From Margaritifera margaritifera (Eukaryota > Mollusca > Bivalvia > Unionida > Margaritiferidae), in contig JAQPZY010001037.1 in NCBI GenBank assembly GCA_029931535.1, positions 722,001 through 786,000 of the forward strand: a DNA stretch of 64,000 bases. Reading direction: 5' to 3'. The notes beneath the pieces are model-generated. The model was not told the origin of the DNA, ran no database searches, and worked only from the letters and a program-made list of their open reading frames with translations. Each line of letters begins with the position of its first letter. Position 1 is the stretch's first letter. This document shows, piece after piece, positions 44,421 to 59,160 of the stretch. A program made the position numbers and the translations under genes.

Positions 44421-47400
44421 TAGGTCATTATGCGCATATGTTACGCTTCATTGACTTGGGTTATATTTTGTATTTGACGTTCATTTCTCAGATACTGTTC
44501 ATGTTCGAGTCTTAAAATTGATGATTATATACATCTTTGGTAGTAACACACTAAAAGAAACCCATCTTAGCCTAATGCTTCAGTAATTTTACTGAAAGTG
44601 TGTGTTTGAAGCTCATTTTTATGGTGCTGTCTATGTTTCAATCATTAAACTTGATAAATGGATACATCTCTGTTAGCGATACACCCCTATAACCAAAGCA
44701 GGTTACTGTGATCTACATTTCATGCTTTACTAAGATAGTTAAGTATTTGTGTTTAGCTTAAGACAACATAGCATCTATCATGCTATGTACAGCCTATCCT
44801 ACTCTGAAGATCTATTCTGACCAGTGCAGTTGGAAATAGGAAAAAATATGTTATTCAATATTGCACATTCTATATTAATTACTATACACTGTATATTGTG
44901 ATAGGTTACCCTCACCAGATTAACTATGTATTATACATGTAAATGAGTATAGGAGTCAGATAAGTGGAGTGAATCCTAAATGCTTGTCATATGTGGCCTC
45001 AGCTGTAATGGCTAATCAAGGTAATAACTGATGCATGAATTAAGATTGTAATACTAACTCTCACTCCAAGGTTACTCAAGCATGTGCCTTTCTCCAGTAC
45101 AAATTTGCTTCTATGAGTGGACAATGATACTAGCCCCTAAAGCAGATTTTAAGAACAGTGATTAAAAAAAAATAACCAAAACTAATCTCAGGTTGTTATC
45201 ATCTTATTATAGTACCTCTATGTTACAATCGTAGAAAAGAATGTTTTTGTTTTATCGTTTTATGTCTGTTGTGCTCTGTCACAGTATATATGTGCATATG
45301 AACGTACTGTATCCCTGTATGTACACACACACACACACACATACACACACACACACACATGTATGAATGTATAGTGTTGCATTAAAGGTTAAATTAAAAA
45401 ATCTTAAAATGAAAAAGCAAAGAAAGGACTTTAGTTAATAAACGCGCAAAACATATCGTAGTCAATATAGTTCGTTCCGCACAGCATCGCGAATGATATC
45501 CGCGTCTGAAGTTCAGTTAATTTTCATGTCAGCGTCTTTAAATGTAGCCAAAAGTACCTTACTTGTGCACGTACAAACTATTTCAACATCACTCGAAACG
45601 ACATAGAACGTAACACATCTCATTCAATACATGCTGAAACAGGGTGGTCTGTTTACATCCAATTCTTTGACGACGCCATGACCTGTGGAAGAGTCGATTG
45701 CTTATTAATGAGTGATCAGCTTTCCTATTCGGCTATTTGTACTCATAATGTAGTTGCTTCGCTTGCGATTTCTTGGCAGATGCATCGCTATGCATGTACT
45801 ACATTATGTCAGACGTTATGCTTCACGCAGCAAGTCGTTTGCTTTGTTTCGAAATATAGATTGTATTGCTCATCAGACAAATCATAGCATAAACAGACAT
45901 TAACCAGAAATTTAAAATTGTTTTTCATTTTTGTTTTCGTTTATGTTTTGTTTAAGACACAGAACAAACACAAGCAGTTACTTACTTTCCAGGCCAAACA
46001 TTTCCACGGCATCCTTTATACAAGCATTGAGATAGTATAATAAGGTAGCATTAAGGCGACTTATTACAGAACCTATGCTAACTGGTAACATGATAATGAA
46101 AAATATACTTTGACACAAACTCAGTATAACCTTTGATCTGTTCTATACCGAATTCCCCAGCATGCAATCAACTTCAATGTTTACTATTTGCCTTCTGCAG
46201 TTATTTTTGCAGAAACTATAAAGTAAACAAATTCAAGTGACAAATAAATAGCACTGGGATAGTGACCTTTGATATTTGTGATAGAGACACTAAAGTATAA
46301 AATTACGATCACCATAATAATGCCAAATTGTTTTAAACAGTTGCCAGAATATGTTTCAGCTCATACAACAGTTATGGTTACATATGGATTTCTTCAATAT
46401 ATATATTAAGGTTCCATTGACCCTATTATTGCACAGTTTTCCCAGACCGGTTAATTTTTATAGTAATAAGTACTTGCCAGATACTTCTTGATAACATGTG
46501 ACTATGAATGTAGGCGTTCTATTATTTGTTAATACTAGTGCCATGATTCAAAGAAGGCCTGCAGTAAGGAGGGTTTAAAAAAAACAAAAGCAATCCATAC
46601 TTCAAAACCTGAAGGTAATCATATTGGTATTTAAACTCGCAAAACGTACTTGATCCACGGTCATCTGTTGTTTTGTGACCTTTTCGTTACCCTTTTTTGG
46701 GGATGTGTATGCATTGGTAACAGTTTGGAAAGAATTTGGAGGACAAATCATTCCAGTCCGGGTTAACGTCACTGCATTTAAAACCTGTCTCAGGGCAGTT
46801 GTTCCAAGAAGTAATGATTCTTAAAGAAAATGCTATCCTAATGCGAGATTATGTCGTCGTTTGTAAAGACTAATTGGATTTTCTCTAGTCATTGTGATGA
46901 CTTTATTTCCTTGTTTGACATGAAATCAATCTTGAGTCACAACTTTAACCACCCAGTCGCTGTGTATCCCCACTTGGTTTAGTACACTAACTATATCACA
47001 TGTTTCTTACAGTAGGGATGGTGAAATACATTGCAAGCAAATTTTCCTTTGGCATAATTGCATGGATTTTGTTAGTTGGAAATTACTTATCCATGGTTAT
47101 TTAAAAGTTTGTTGAAATATGAAACTGAACTGAATTGAGGTATATCAGATTATGATGATAATGTCGCAAATGAGGTAATGCGACATTGGAAGTATGTAAT
47201 TGTGATGAGCAATTGAAAAGTGGGGGTTATGCGTTAGATTCCATGTTTATGTTCAGATTTAAAATGAAAATCCAGTTGTTATTCATGTCCAAGATGAAGT
47301 TCATGATAAACTCGTAATATAAATGATATCTGTCAATGTTACCCATAACAGAGTTGCAATTGTAATAAGTAGCAAGATATCTGGATTGTGTTGTTGCATA

Positions 47401-48400
47401 ATCATTGAAAATATTCTGAAATCTTTGTGAGCAAAACATGGTCAGTCATTGAGCAGGTGCTGATAATTAAATATCCTAACTAGCTAAAGCTAGGAAACTT
47501 TTTAAATCTAATTCAATTTCTCTAATATGATTCTGTGTTTTACTTTTTATACCAAATTAAAAAGTTTAATGTCCATTTCGCTGCATTGTGCTTGCTAGGC
47601 TAGTAAAAGATTAAACTGGTCACCTCATCATAGAGTGACGATCATGACACTTATAGTCAATAGTACATGATACAAAACTATTAGGTCTGACTTCTAATTA
47701 GGTCACTCTGATTAGCATTTTGGTTCTCAAGTGAAAAGAATGAGATGGAACTCATACTAACTCAGATGTAGTATATACCAGTACTTGTATGAAAATAATA
47801 TATTTTTGTCTTAGTCCCTAGTACAGTCAGCACATTTGAAGTCTTGAAATAACTGTTAATCTGTGCTGCTTAAAACTGTATATGGATACACCCCAATGAT
47901 TAGTCTACAGAATCAGTCTAGATGTGGTGGTGCATTGAAGGTAACATTTAAAGCTTGGGATGAGTGTTGTTGGTGAATACTGTTATGCAAGGTACAGTAG
48001 GTTAAATATCCTGATGATGAAATTAGAAGGAGTCTGAATGAAAAGTATGAAGTTAATTGTTTAATTATGTTCATTGTTTCACTTAGAATCAAATTTTATG
48101 CATTCCATACGACATGTGAAAATGGGGAATTACCTATCTGCAAAATAATAGTGTGACAGTACATCGCATTTAGTTTTGGAAAAAAATCCCAGTGCAATAT
48201 TTATTGCTGATGGCTTAAAATGGTGTTGTATCAAAGTTTATATGCAATATATATAAAATTTAGCAGGATTACATATATCATTTTCAGAAACAGCTTAGAT
48301 TGTGGTCTATGGCCCAATAACATTGTGGTCCATGGGAAAGGATTTAATTACATGTGACCATATGAGGGAAATATTCTTAAAGGATGCATTTACCACGCGC
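44421..48400. other. No recognisable feature
   Basis: Long AT-rich stretch with a short CA tract at 45324-45359. ORFs at 45678-45887 (plus) and 47227-47439 (minus) have no recognisable motif. A large intron or intergenic DNA is equally possible. Confidence 0.45.
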
Positions 48401-48430
48401 GCGCGCACACACACAAACATATATATACAC

Positions 48431-48496
<66 letters not shown>
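48398..48496. repeat. (CG)n(CA)n and (AT)n microsatellites
   Basis: CGCGCG then CACACA near 48398-48415 is followed, after ATACACATGT, by a long AT tract (48433-48496). Confidence 0.95.
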
Positions 48497-48498
<2 letters not shown>

Positions 48499-48501
<3 letters not shown>

Positions 48502-48555
48502 TGTCTACAGCAGCCACCCATGGGAAAAGGCCAAAGTGGCCGTTGTAGACAGGTG
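48499..48555. repeat. Imperfect inverted repeat (hairpin)
   Basis: CCTGTCTACAGCAGCCAC at about 48501-48518 pairs with GTGGCCGTTGTAGACAGG at about 48536-48553 with two mismatches, around an 18-bp loop. It directly follows the AT tract. The related words CCATTGTGACCGGGTGCCGTTAGGACAGG appear at about 49224-49252, just before another AT tract, so this is probably part of a dispersed family in which the microsatellite adjoins the element. Confidence 0.7.
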
Positions 48556-49254
48556 ACTTCTGAAGGTAGGTCAAATATGGTTCAAGACAAATACATGTAC
48601 TATGCACCGAATAACATTAGCATTATTATTATTATTTGTAGTAGTATGCTATCAAGATACATATATTTAGATTAGCTATTTAGCAAAAAGAAAAATATCA
48701 AAATAATAAAATAAAAAGTTCCACTTTAAGACACCATAAATCGTTACTGATCAATAGAAATGGCACCTAATTTAATTACTAATTGACAGCTTACCTGTGA
48801 TTGTGAAAACACAGGACTTACTTTTTGATAAGCCAGCTGGTATAATTAGGCATTCAAACCGGTGTTCACACTTCAAACAATTGATGGATTAGGCAGTTGT
48901 TTAAACTCACCGAGATCAAAAGACAATCGGCTTTTGTGCCTTTGATGGTTATGGAATGAAAAGAAGCTACCTGCGGCTATTGTTAGTAGCATCTAAACCG
49001 TAAGGGATATCACAAGTGTAGTGTACATGTATCTCTACTCATTTCGTCTGATTGTACTCCGGATAAACGTTGTTCTCAAAATTGAGATATTAAATGCTTC
49101 GAGCATTGAGCTGGGTGAAACCATTGTTTGGTTATGAAACACCTGGCCACTGACAGCTGAAAGCATGTGACCGTTAAATACAGGACATTTATATAAGAAA
49201 TCTGCTGGGGGGAAATTAGAATGACCATTGTGACCGGGTGCCGTTAGGACAGGT

Positions 49255-49256
<2 letters not shown>
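48556..49256. other. No recognisable gene
   Basis: Diverged repeat-like sequence between two related blocks adjoining AT tracts. No ORF is recognised. Confidence 0.45.

Positions 49257-49322
<66 letters not shown>
49257..49322. repeat. (AT)n microsatellite
   Basis: Uninterrupted AT tract. Confidence 0.95.
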
Positions 49323-49326
<4 letters not shown>

Positions 49327-50148
49327 GTGCATAATAATCAAAGTACAAATATTCATATAAAATATTTATTTTGTTCTTCTTTCGAAGTTTGAACTTTTGT
49401 TCAGGAAATCAACTAAGTTTTGTTTTAAAATATGATAATTGTGGTCTCTACTTAAGCAGATGAGACAAAAGAAACAAAAAGAATTATCTGAGCATTGCAA
49501 AATAAACAGTGTACTCCCTTCAAATATTTAAGCATTAAATGGAGATCATACTAATAGAGTTGGCTTTTGACTGAGGTACATTACACATTTAATATAGTAC
49601 TTTTCACACATGCACAAATATATATGCAGGTTACGTGTTTGGAAACAATATTGTTCATTCATAAACCTACCATAAATCCAGTATATCAGACAGTTATAGT
49701 AGAGTAAAACTGTTGCAGTTCCTTTCAGCATTATATGATTTCAAAGAGAGTGGCCACGAATATATATTTGGAAATCATGAAATGACCAGTTCGGACATCC
49801 AGTCTGAACTCTTTTCATTTACAACCAACTATTCCTGGAGGAGCAATATAACATTTGTATAATGGATGGATGACAGACAATATGCCATTTAATAAGTGTT
49901 TTCCTGGTTCATGACTAATAGAGCTAAATATTTAGAAGAAACCTATTACTATCATCATTAAATTGGAACTTGTATGATTGTCATGTTAGAAACCTTGGCT
50001 TCAAGGCTGCATGTTATTTTGCTTTTTTCTGACCCTCACTCTCCTATGTATGTGTCCACTGCAAAATATTTTAGTTACATATTGGTAATCAAATTATGTT
50101 TAATTTTCTCAAACTTATTCATAAATTATATCATAAATATTGTATTAA

Positions 50149-50154
<6 letters not shown>
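49323..50154. other. No recognisable feature
   Basis: AT-rich, with one unrecognised minus-strand ORF (49546-49731). Confidence 0.5.

Positions 50155-50210
<56 letters not shown>
50155..50210. repeat. (AT)n microsatellite
   Basis: Uninterrupted AT tract. Confidence 0.95.
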
Positions 50211-50213
<3 letters not shown>

Positions 50214-50745
50214 AGTTGCTTTCTAAATTTAAAATTGTGCATACAGTATATAATAAGTTATATGTAATATGTATGCATACGTATGTTACCTTTAAAACAA
50301 TCTACACATTGACAGAATGTGTATCAAATATCTGGGGTGGGACTCAGCCAACAAAATGCAGATGTTCTACATAGCAAAGATGCATTATAGAAAGAAAATA
50401 AAAACCAAAAAACCATACATGTATCTGTTCAGATGGAGAGAGGATATGGCCATCAGCGAAACTACCCCGATAAGGCAATGAAGTACCTACACTAAAAAAA
50501 CAAATTTAGATTTATATCAGTAAGAAATAAAACCACGAATGGTGTATACAGAGTAAGCGTGATACCATAGGAGAACTGTAATCATCCATGATCGATTAAT
50601 ATAGAAGTCAGTTAAATACAGAGAGAAGAGTTCAGTATGAATTGTATAGATCCAAGACAAAAACAGTAAGCAAAGATGTTCACTTCCTGAAAATACGGTC
50701 CAAAATACCCCACATACTCTATGTAAAAATATAACACAAACACAG
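50211..50745. other. No recognisable feature
   Basis: No ORF or repeat recognised. Confidence 0.5.
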
Positions 50746-50757
50746 TATGTATGTATG

Positions 50758-50831
<74 letters not shown>

Positions 50832-50836
50832 TTTTA

Positions 50837-50867
<31 letters not shown>

Positions 50868-50870
50868 CTC
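50746..50870. repeat. (TATG)n(AT)n microsatellite with T run
   Basis: TATG repeats, a long AT tract to 50828, a second AT tract and a T run (about 50855-50867) directly before the Penelope-like element. Confidence 0.95.
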
Positions 50871-50884
50871 CAATCTGAGATCTC

Positions 50885-53110
50885 GTAGCAAAAAGAAAAT
50901 CAGGGCGGAACATCATTTGGTTAATAATGTAACCTATTGGGAAAATAAAACTGTCCCAATAGGTTTGAAAATTCACGTTTCACCACTCTCTGCGAGGGAA
51001 ACCTCCGCATCCTTTATTAAAAGATAGAACTCTCTTCTTCATTTCACTTCTCTGATACTTCCGGAAGCCCTGAAAGCTAAATCTGAACATCAAATCAGAG
51101 AATTGGAGGCAGGTATTATATTTCAAAGTGAACTTTTCCAAAGACACTGTGATCTAAACACATTTCGTGACTACAAGGGAAAACTGAATACATTTTTAAC
51201 GAGCCTATAAAGGTAACTTTCGGACAAACAACACAGCTAATTTTCCAGAGATCAAATAATACAGAGAAGTCCCAAACGCGGTTTCTTCCCAGAAGAAACG
51301 AAAAAGAAAAATAACAGAAAGTTTCTAAGGAAAAACCTTCGGCAAACCGGAATACCAATACTGTCATAAAACTGTCATCGATTCAGTTGTCAGACTCTGA
51401 TATACGTCTTCTCTCCAAGGGCCTCAACTTTTGTCCCAAGCCCAAAACGTACAATGCACTGGAATTAAAAGAAGACTTCACGAGTTTTGCACGAAAAATG
51501 AGACTCAGGGAAAAATTTAATGACGATGCTGGACAATACAATATCAGTAACGATTAGCCTCATGGATTCCACCAAAAAATCGATAATGTTCCACCCCCTA
51601 GTAAAGTTCCAGCTCTAGAGGCATTTTTGTCTGCGGTGGAAAATGACATTAACTCGTACAAACAGAGCCATACCAAAAAGGATAATTTAACCCGGCAGGA
51701 AAGACAGTCGTTGAAAACACTGCGCGAGAGGGAAGATATTGTTATCAAACCAGCGGACAAGGGATCCTGCGTTGTTGTCATGAATACGTCTGAATACACC
51801 CGGGGAGACCAATAATTTCCGGAAAAAAAAACACGCCACTAAAAAAACATTTCTGAATTCGTTTATTATCACCTTCGGCCTTTCGTAGAAAAACTGACTT
51901 CATATTTCCAAGATAAAATTGACTATCCCAGTAAAACTCCGAAAGCTAACCTTCCACATAACACTCTCCTCATAACTACGGACGTCTGTTCCTTATACAC
52001 CAACATCCCACACGAGGAAGTTATCACAGCCTGCAGGGAAGCACCTGATCCTTCCCCACGTACATACTATTTGGTCAAACTCTTAACGCATGTTCTTAAG
52101 TTTAACAGTTTTGAATTCAGCATGCAACACTTCCTAAAAATTAAAGGAACTGCAATGGGCACTAAAATGGCACCTTCGTATGACAATATATTTATGGGAA
52201 GACTCGAGTAAAAGTTCCTCAACGAGGCACCCTATAGACCTCTAAGCTGGTGCAGAATTATTAACGACATATAATCAAAATTAATCAAAACGGGCGACAA
52301 TTTCAAAATATTTCTTGAATTTGCCAATAACTTCCATCCTACGATTAAATTTACGTCAGAGTCATAAAACAGGTCAAGCATCTTTATGGATACTCAATCT
52401 ACCCTCCTGGAGGGGAAACTGACCTGTATTTAAACCAACTGACTCACCAGTATCAACCCCCATCCAGCTGCCACCCCAGCACGTAATAAAAATCTTGCTT
52501 ACGGTGTGTTCGGACCAAACGCATAGGCTCTAATCCGGCTACCTTTGAAAAGAGACTCGGAGAGCTCAAGGGGAATCTTAGAAGGAGAGGATACAGAAAT
52601 AGCTACATCGAGGAGGCTATTAACAAAACTAGACTCCACGATAGAGGAACACTTCTGAAATATAAAACCAAGAAAACCAACAAACTCGCCCCCTTCGTGG
52701 TTAAATTCCACCCCGACGCCCCAAAGTTTCAACAGATAATTCGCAAGCATTGGAACCAGATTGAATCCTCCGAACATTTGAAGGGCGTATTTTAAGAAGT
52801 TCCTATGGTTGCGTACCGTAGACCTAAAAATCTGAAGGACCATCTGGTACGTGCCAAGGTAACTTTAAACGAGACCACCGCAAAGACAAGAAAAGCATTA
52901 GAAAAAAAAATATAGGCACTGTCCAATTTGCAAACATATACCCGAGACCAAATCATTCAGAAGGTCGACGACAGGAATAATCTACACTATCAATCAGAAG
53001 CGAGGATGCCGAACCAAAAATGTAATCTATCTTCTAACATGCAAGATCTGTGGCACTCAATACATTGACGAAAAATGTGTACGTCTGATAAACTGATGCC
53101 TGGCTGTAGT
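50885..53110 (+). pseudogene. Penelope-like retroelement, decayed
   Basis: Colinear remnants of a Penelope-like polyprotein appear in changing frames. VPIGLKIHVSP (about 50955) and LLSKGLNFCPKPK (about 51405-51450) are N-terminal region motifs. IVIKPADKGSCVVVM (about 51738-51785) is a hallmark, followed by [14 protein letters not shown] (51978-52019) and [13 protein letters not shown] (about 52143-52185), the RT motifs of this class. The catalytic Asp-Asp block appears as INDI (about 52259-52272) with a stop, and HPTIKFT follows. Near 53015-53075 NVIYLLTCKICGTQYI is the start of the GIY-YIG endonuclease domain, cut short. Multiple stops and frameshifts make it inactive. Confidence 0.9.
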
Positions 53111-54780
53111 TATGATAAGGTTGCGATAGGAAGGTTAGACTTTTTCATTTAGGCCGAACTCCCCATGAGTTTTCAATTGAAGTATCCAGTATCGTTCCTT
53201 ACGTGTGCGTTCCATATTTTCAAGAAAATGACCTTGATATTGACCTTTCTTAGTCTGCTTCTTTATGCCCTTCACCTCAATACTTGCCCGTTAAGTTAGC
53301 TTAATTCAACATACACTAGTTTTGAGATTTTACCCAACGTTTCCTAAAATACTTCAACAGAAGCACAGCTCTGCCGTTGTGTGTGTACTTCTCTTTTCAC
53401 ACGTGCAATAATGCTTTCAAAATTACAATAATTAACATACATAACCCCTAATTGTTGTTGATAGTTGTTGAATTGTTACAGCTGCGACTTTTGCATGCAT
53501 TATATCTATCGAACTGTAACAAAAGTTGTATGTTCTTACCTTTGACTGTGCGATTTCGATCTAATCCTTGGCTTGACGGCGTATCTAAATGATCACTTGG
53601 TGTGTTGCACACAAATCCACAGCGCAAGCGAAACACCATGTTTATTCTTTAGGCTATACAAGCTTTTCTTGCTGTTAGTCCATTCAAGCAGATCTATGTA
53701 TGAATGTCAACTAAATTTTTAATGGTATTCTCCATTTCACCTCTATTCAATACTAGTATATTTATAGGTCTTAAACTGTGGTTAAAAGTTATATACCCAA
53801 CTTTTTCTCCTTCTTAAGTTGTGTTTTGCACAGTCTTTGCCGTCGGTCGTTTCATTATTCTGATCGTTAGGTTTAATTGACCTGTCACATAACAAAATCG
53901 TCGAAGTTTGAATGATGATCTTATGCAAATAAGATTCAATGTCATTTAAACATAAAACAATCATACAATCTTGACCATTACACCTCTAAAGTCTGTACTT
54001 GATAAAAAATTTACAAAATAAATCTCTAAGTCTTTTCGTTATACATCTGTTTAAATTTGGTTTATTCGTCCTCTCTAATTCTTTTCTGGATGGAACACGT
54101 ATTAAATTAGGTTTTAATTTTGTCTCACGTTTCTGTATTGGCTTATCAGACACCGAGGTATTCATTCTTTTTTTTTAAATAAGAAATATTTCAATATAGT
54201 AAAATACTATATGTATAGTTGCATGTGATTTTTAATATTTAACCTCTGACATTTATAAAAAATTAGGCAAAATCCTTACCTCTTTAGATATATAGATTCT
54301 GCCCCTGGGGGTATTTCACTTACTTGGACCACTTACAACCCCACGATGAGTTCACCGTTGTACAGCAGATCTGTATTTACACTCCGCGTTGGGACGTTGT
54401 CCGCACTTTGTGATGAGACTTTATGCTCCCTGAATTATAAATTCTCTTAGCCCTTTTAACATGTGACTCGTTGTAATTTTTGTTGATGTATTGTCACGAA
54501 GGTCATTTTGCATTTGACCCGATTGAGGTCATTTCTTCCATGAATTTATTCAGACTTCTTAGGGCGCCTCTATGAATTCAAATAACGACTTTGGATCACT
54601 TGTATCAGTCTATTTTGTCTCCATTGTTGGCACCCCATATATTTCGTGCGCACATTTTAAATCCTTTTTTAATTACAAAGTTATTTTTTATTGTGATGGT
54701 GGAGTGTTTTTGATCTGCTTCACATTATGTAGTAGGCTAAGGGAACGAAGTGGGTTCCTATTATTATATAACATAATTTT
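53111..54780. other. No recognisable feature
   Basis: No clear coding region. ORFs at 53448-53639, 53782-53964 (minus) and 54572-54919 (plus) are unrecognised. Confidence 0.45.
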
Positions 54781-54860
54781 CACCTCTGGCAAGAATCTAA
54801 CCGCAGACCTTTCAATCTGTATTCCCAGGCGATACTCCTTAACCAAGCGGACTCTGCCAC
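54781..54860 (-). repeat. tRNA-like SINE fragment
   Basis: On the minus strand GTGGCAGAGT, then TTGGTTAAGG and, about 50 bases on, GCGGTTAGATTCTTGCC give a box A-like and box B-like pair in tRNA order (class II type GGCNGAGT..GGTTAAGG). Stems do not pair well, so this is a tRNA-derived repeat remnant, not a gene. Confidence 0.5.
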
Positions 54861-55017
54861 AAAAACTGTTACAAAGAAAGTATATAAGCTTTACCTGCAT
54901 GCTAGAAGAAAAATGGTAATTTCGTGTCGCTGCACTGAACTAGAGGCAAAGTAGGCTACTAATCTTGTCCTTGCCGTTTTCCTAATCTAGTTAGTTTTCT
55001 AATTCGTAAAATTATAA

Positions 55018-55270
55018 CCTCGAGTCTGACTGGTCCATTTGTTTCTTTCCGTCAATTTTGATCTTGAACCACTATACAAAATGGAGATAGAGATAAATAT
55101 GGAGTGCTCTAGTAACATCTTATTTGTAACATACACCCCCCACCCCCCAGTCTGACTAGTCCATTATTTGGTTTTTGTTTTTTCTTTAGAAATTTGAATT
55201 TATAACGTTATCGTGTCACTATACGAAATGGTAATACAGAGAATATATGAGTGGTCCAGAGCATGCATAA
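55018..55270. repeat. Imperfect tandem pair, ~130 bp
   Basis: AGTCTGACTGGTCCATT...CACTATACAAAATGG...AGTGCTCTAG at 55023-55115 recurs as AGTCTGACTAGTCCATT...CACTATACGAAATGG...AGTGGTCCAG at 55149-55260. Confidence 0.7.
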
Positions 55271-55421
55271 TATATGTACTGAACTGATATGTATTCTTAA
55301 CTAGACGAATAAACTCTAATAAATATTCTGTTGATCATAGTTTTAAGACAATTCCATTAAGATGAGCTTAGATCCCTGACACCTGACAGCCTTTTCAGCA
55401 TATAAAATGCTTGAGGTTATG

Positions 55422-55424
<3 letters not shown>

Positions 55425-55496
<72 letters not shown>
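55425..55496. repeat. (AT)n microsatellite
   Basis: Uninterrupted AT tract preceded by GTATGTAT. Confidence 0.95.
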
Positions 55497-55498
<2 letters not shown>

Positions 55499-55703
55499 GT
55501 ATTAGGCCACCGGTCCAAAAATACATACAATTTATACTGTGCGGTACATCATTTTATGGTAGATATATGTACATGGTATAACATTACTAATTGCATACAC
55601 TTTCGACTTTGTAATTCACGACTGTTCATGCATGCTGGTATTCCTGAATAGAGTATTAGAATGGAGTCGGTTCTTATAGCTGTCAAGTTTAATACATACC
55701 TAG

Positions 55704-56830
55704 TTACCTGTCAAGACATTGTGTCATAGTACTTTCTCTAATTTTCAATGCTTTACAAATAAACGTAGCTACATTTGACATTAACAAATTCTTATTAATC
55801 ACATGTATAGATGAGTAGGATATTTGGATGCTTGGATTTCTGTAAATATTCATGGGTATATAATTTCTCCGTAGTCCAGCATAAATAGGACATGACACAA
55901 TAAAGTGATACTCGTTTTGTATTTCTGTGTTACATATCAAACATATTCTATCTTCATAGCGAATATATTCATACCTTCCTGTATTTGCTCTAGTTGGTAC
56001 ATTTCCTGCTTTTAACCAACAAATTAGTTTACCTAAATCATCTAAATAATTTTGCCATGTAATGTTATCTTTAATACACTTATAAAAACATAATCTAACC
56101 ATTCCATTAATCTCATCAGTCAGTTCTTGCATGAAAATATCTTTACATCGCTCTATAAACATTTCTATGAACAGTCCTTCATCAGTGATACCCTGTCTGA
56201 ACCAAACATTACCAAATCCATATTTTAATAACATATTTATTACATCATTTGCTCAACAATTACAGTTTTCACCCGATTTCAATTGGAAATTGTAATAATG
56301 TTTTGGTACGCTGCTATGTTTCATTTGCAATTTTTGTTGGACCATAGTGCGATTTCTCGTTGCTACGTAGATAGCCTCCGCTACGGAATACAACAATTTG
56401 TGTTTTTCCAAGGTTGGCCGATAGTTTCCGTCGAGAGCAATATCTTCTCAAAATATTTAACATTTCTGGAACTGAACCATTGTATCCAAGAATAGTATTA
56501 AGGCATCGGCATAAAACAATATAAACATTTCTATTGTTTCTTGTGGTATCCCCATAGACTCATCTGCCATAGTACTCTGAAGATCATTTAGAAACAAGAC
56601 AAAAAGTAATCTGAGTAATTGCGCAGACAATTATTAAACTTAACACAAGCATTCACATCTTTATATATTGCCTTAATCATTCGTAACATGTTGGTACTTA
56701 TATTATATTTTAAATGTTTATGCTATAAAAGATTTCTCTCTGCTCGGTCAAAACCCTTTTCAGAAATCTATAAAAACGACATAAAATCTCCCTCGTGTTT
56801 TCCTAAGATATTTGCTTACTAATGGGTATG
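55704..56830 (-). pseudogene. LINE fragment: RT remnant and C-terminal Cys/His domain
   Basis: Read on the minus strand, the upstream part (about 56830-56600) shows EKGFDRAERNLL and MLRMIKAIYKDVNA, the motif before and the helix after the first catalytic block of non-LTR reverse transcriptases. Stops separate it from an intact 176-codon frame (56234-55704) with a thumb/connector region and ICLICNTEIQNEYHFIVSCP, the C..C....H....C motif typical of LINE ORF2 C-termini. The middle of the RT domain is decayed. The long intact C-terminal frame suggests a fairly young insertion or chance survival. Confidence 0.75.
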
Positions 56831-56867
56831 GCATGAATATATTGTCAACTGATGAGTATCCAGACCA

Positions 56868-57765
<898 letters not shown>

Positions 57766-57771
57766 ATATAC

Positions 57772-57920
<149 letters not shown>

Positions 57921-58424
57921 TGTGTCCGCATGTTCTCAAAGTGTTAAGGGTCTCTTGTTTACATTTCTAGGATTTTAATGCACTCATTCACACTATTCAC
58001 ACTTGTCGGTGAAAGTTAAGTATCTTTATTTTATGTAAAGAATTTTTTATTTTTTTTATTTTACATAACTGTTTGCGGTTTACCTTTCGTATCCACAAAC
58101 GACAAATGACAAAAAATCAATTACGTAACCAAACCATCTGGGCATTGTCTCGAATTTTTTTTTACCAATACTATTTTTCATAAGTGTATGCTGAAGAACG
58201 CGACTAGGTAAGCGATTTGCTTTATTTCCAAACAACTGCTCGATTATTAGAGAGGTTAAGACACACGTTTTACAGCATTTGTACAGTAATTCCCTTTCAT
58301 GTACACAACCACGTATACAGCAAAGCTCTTGAGAAAATCTCATTGCGTGCACATTTACGTCAGCAGAATGCAACAAGCTTTAAAGCAGCACACCTAGTGG
58401 TACTTCCATGATACCCACTACATA

Positions 58425-58442
58425 ATAATAATAATAATAATA
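58425..58442. repeat. (ATA)n microsatellite
   Basis: Short triplet tract. Confidence 0.85.
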
Positions 58443-59009
58443 GCGACATAGAAACACTTTAGGAGAGAGAATTTTATTTGGTTTTGAAGGATACGGTGAA
58501 ATCTATGAGAGTGACTGTTATAAATCCTCTTAGATGACTGCTGAGAAAACTAGCACATGTAATAGTATACAATGAAAACTATTTCTCTATTTTGGCACTT
58601 TAGAAGGAACAGAGAAGAAAGCAAAGCTTAAAGAAAGTGTGATTATTAAACAATCGATGGATACAGATTGACATACAGTAAGGAAGGCTGAATTAATGAG
58701 AGCTGGGAAAATGTAGCTCATCAATCTTAAAATTTACTTTTTTGAAAATAAAATAACTATGCAGAGGGTTGGGGACATTCGGTGGATCAATCGAGCTCTA
58801 ATTGCGTGATTGCTTTCAAACCAGGTTTGTTGACAGAAATGTCAAATAAAAGAAAACAAATTCCGCAGTAGATGAAACATGGCATCATTTTTTATCTCCG
58901 AGAGTAATTACCCCTATCAGCTTAGAAATGTTTTTATATATTTTTTAGGACATCAATTACTGGAAAGATATCATATTTTATCTGCACGCAATATTGACAC
59001 AATGCTACT

Positions 59010-59127
59010 AAATAATAATAATATTTTCTAATAATATTTTGATTATTATTATTATCATTACAAATTTAGTTTAAGTTTTTAATAATAATAATAATAATAA
59101 TAACAATATAATAATAATAATTATCAC

Positions 59128-59158
<31 letters not shown>

Positions 59159-59160
59159 GC
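59010..59160. repeat. (AAT)n/(ATT)n inverted triplet tracts
   Basis: AATAATAAT stretches face ATTATTATT stretches over about 150 bp, able to pair with each other. The ATT part matches 40893-40920 in the other copy. Confidence 0.85.

Noticed and set aside
51116..52843. Minus-strand ORFs across the Penelope-like region
   Set aside because: The plus strand carries ordered Penelope-like motifs, so these are shadows.
54781..54860. Functional tRNA-Ser/Leu gene on the minus strand
   Set aside because: Box A and box B are imperfect and the acceptor and anticodon stems do not pair.
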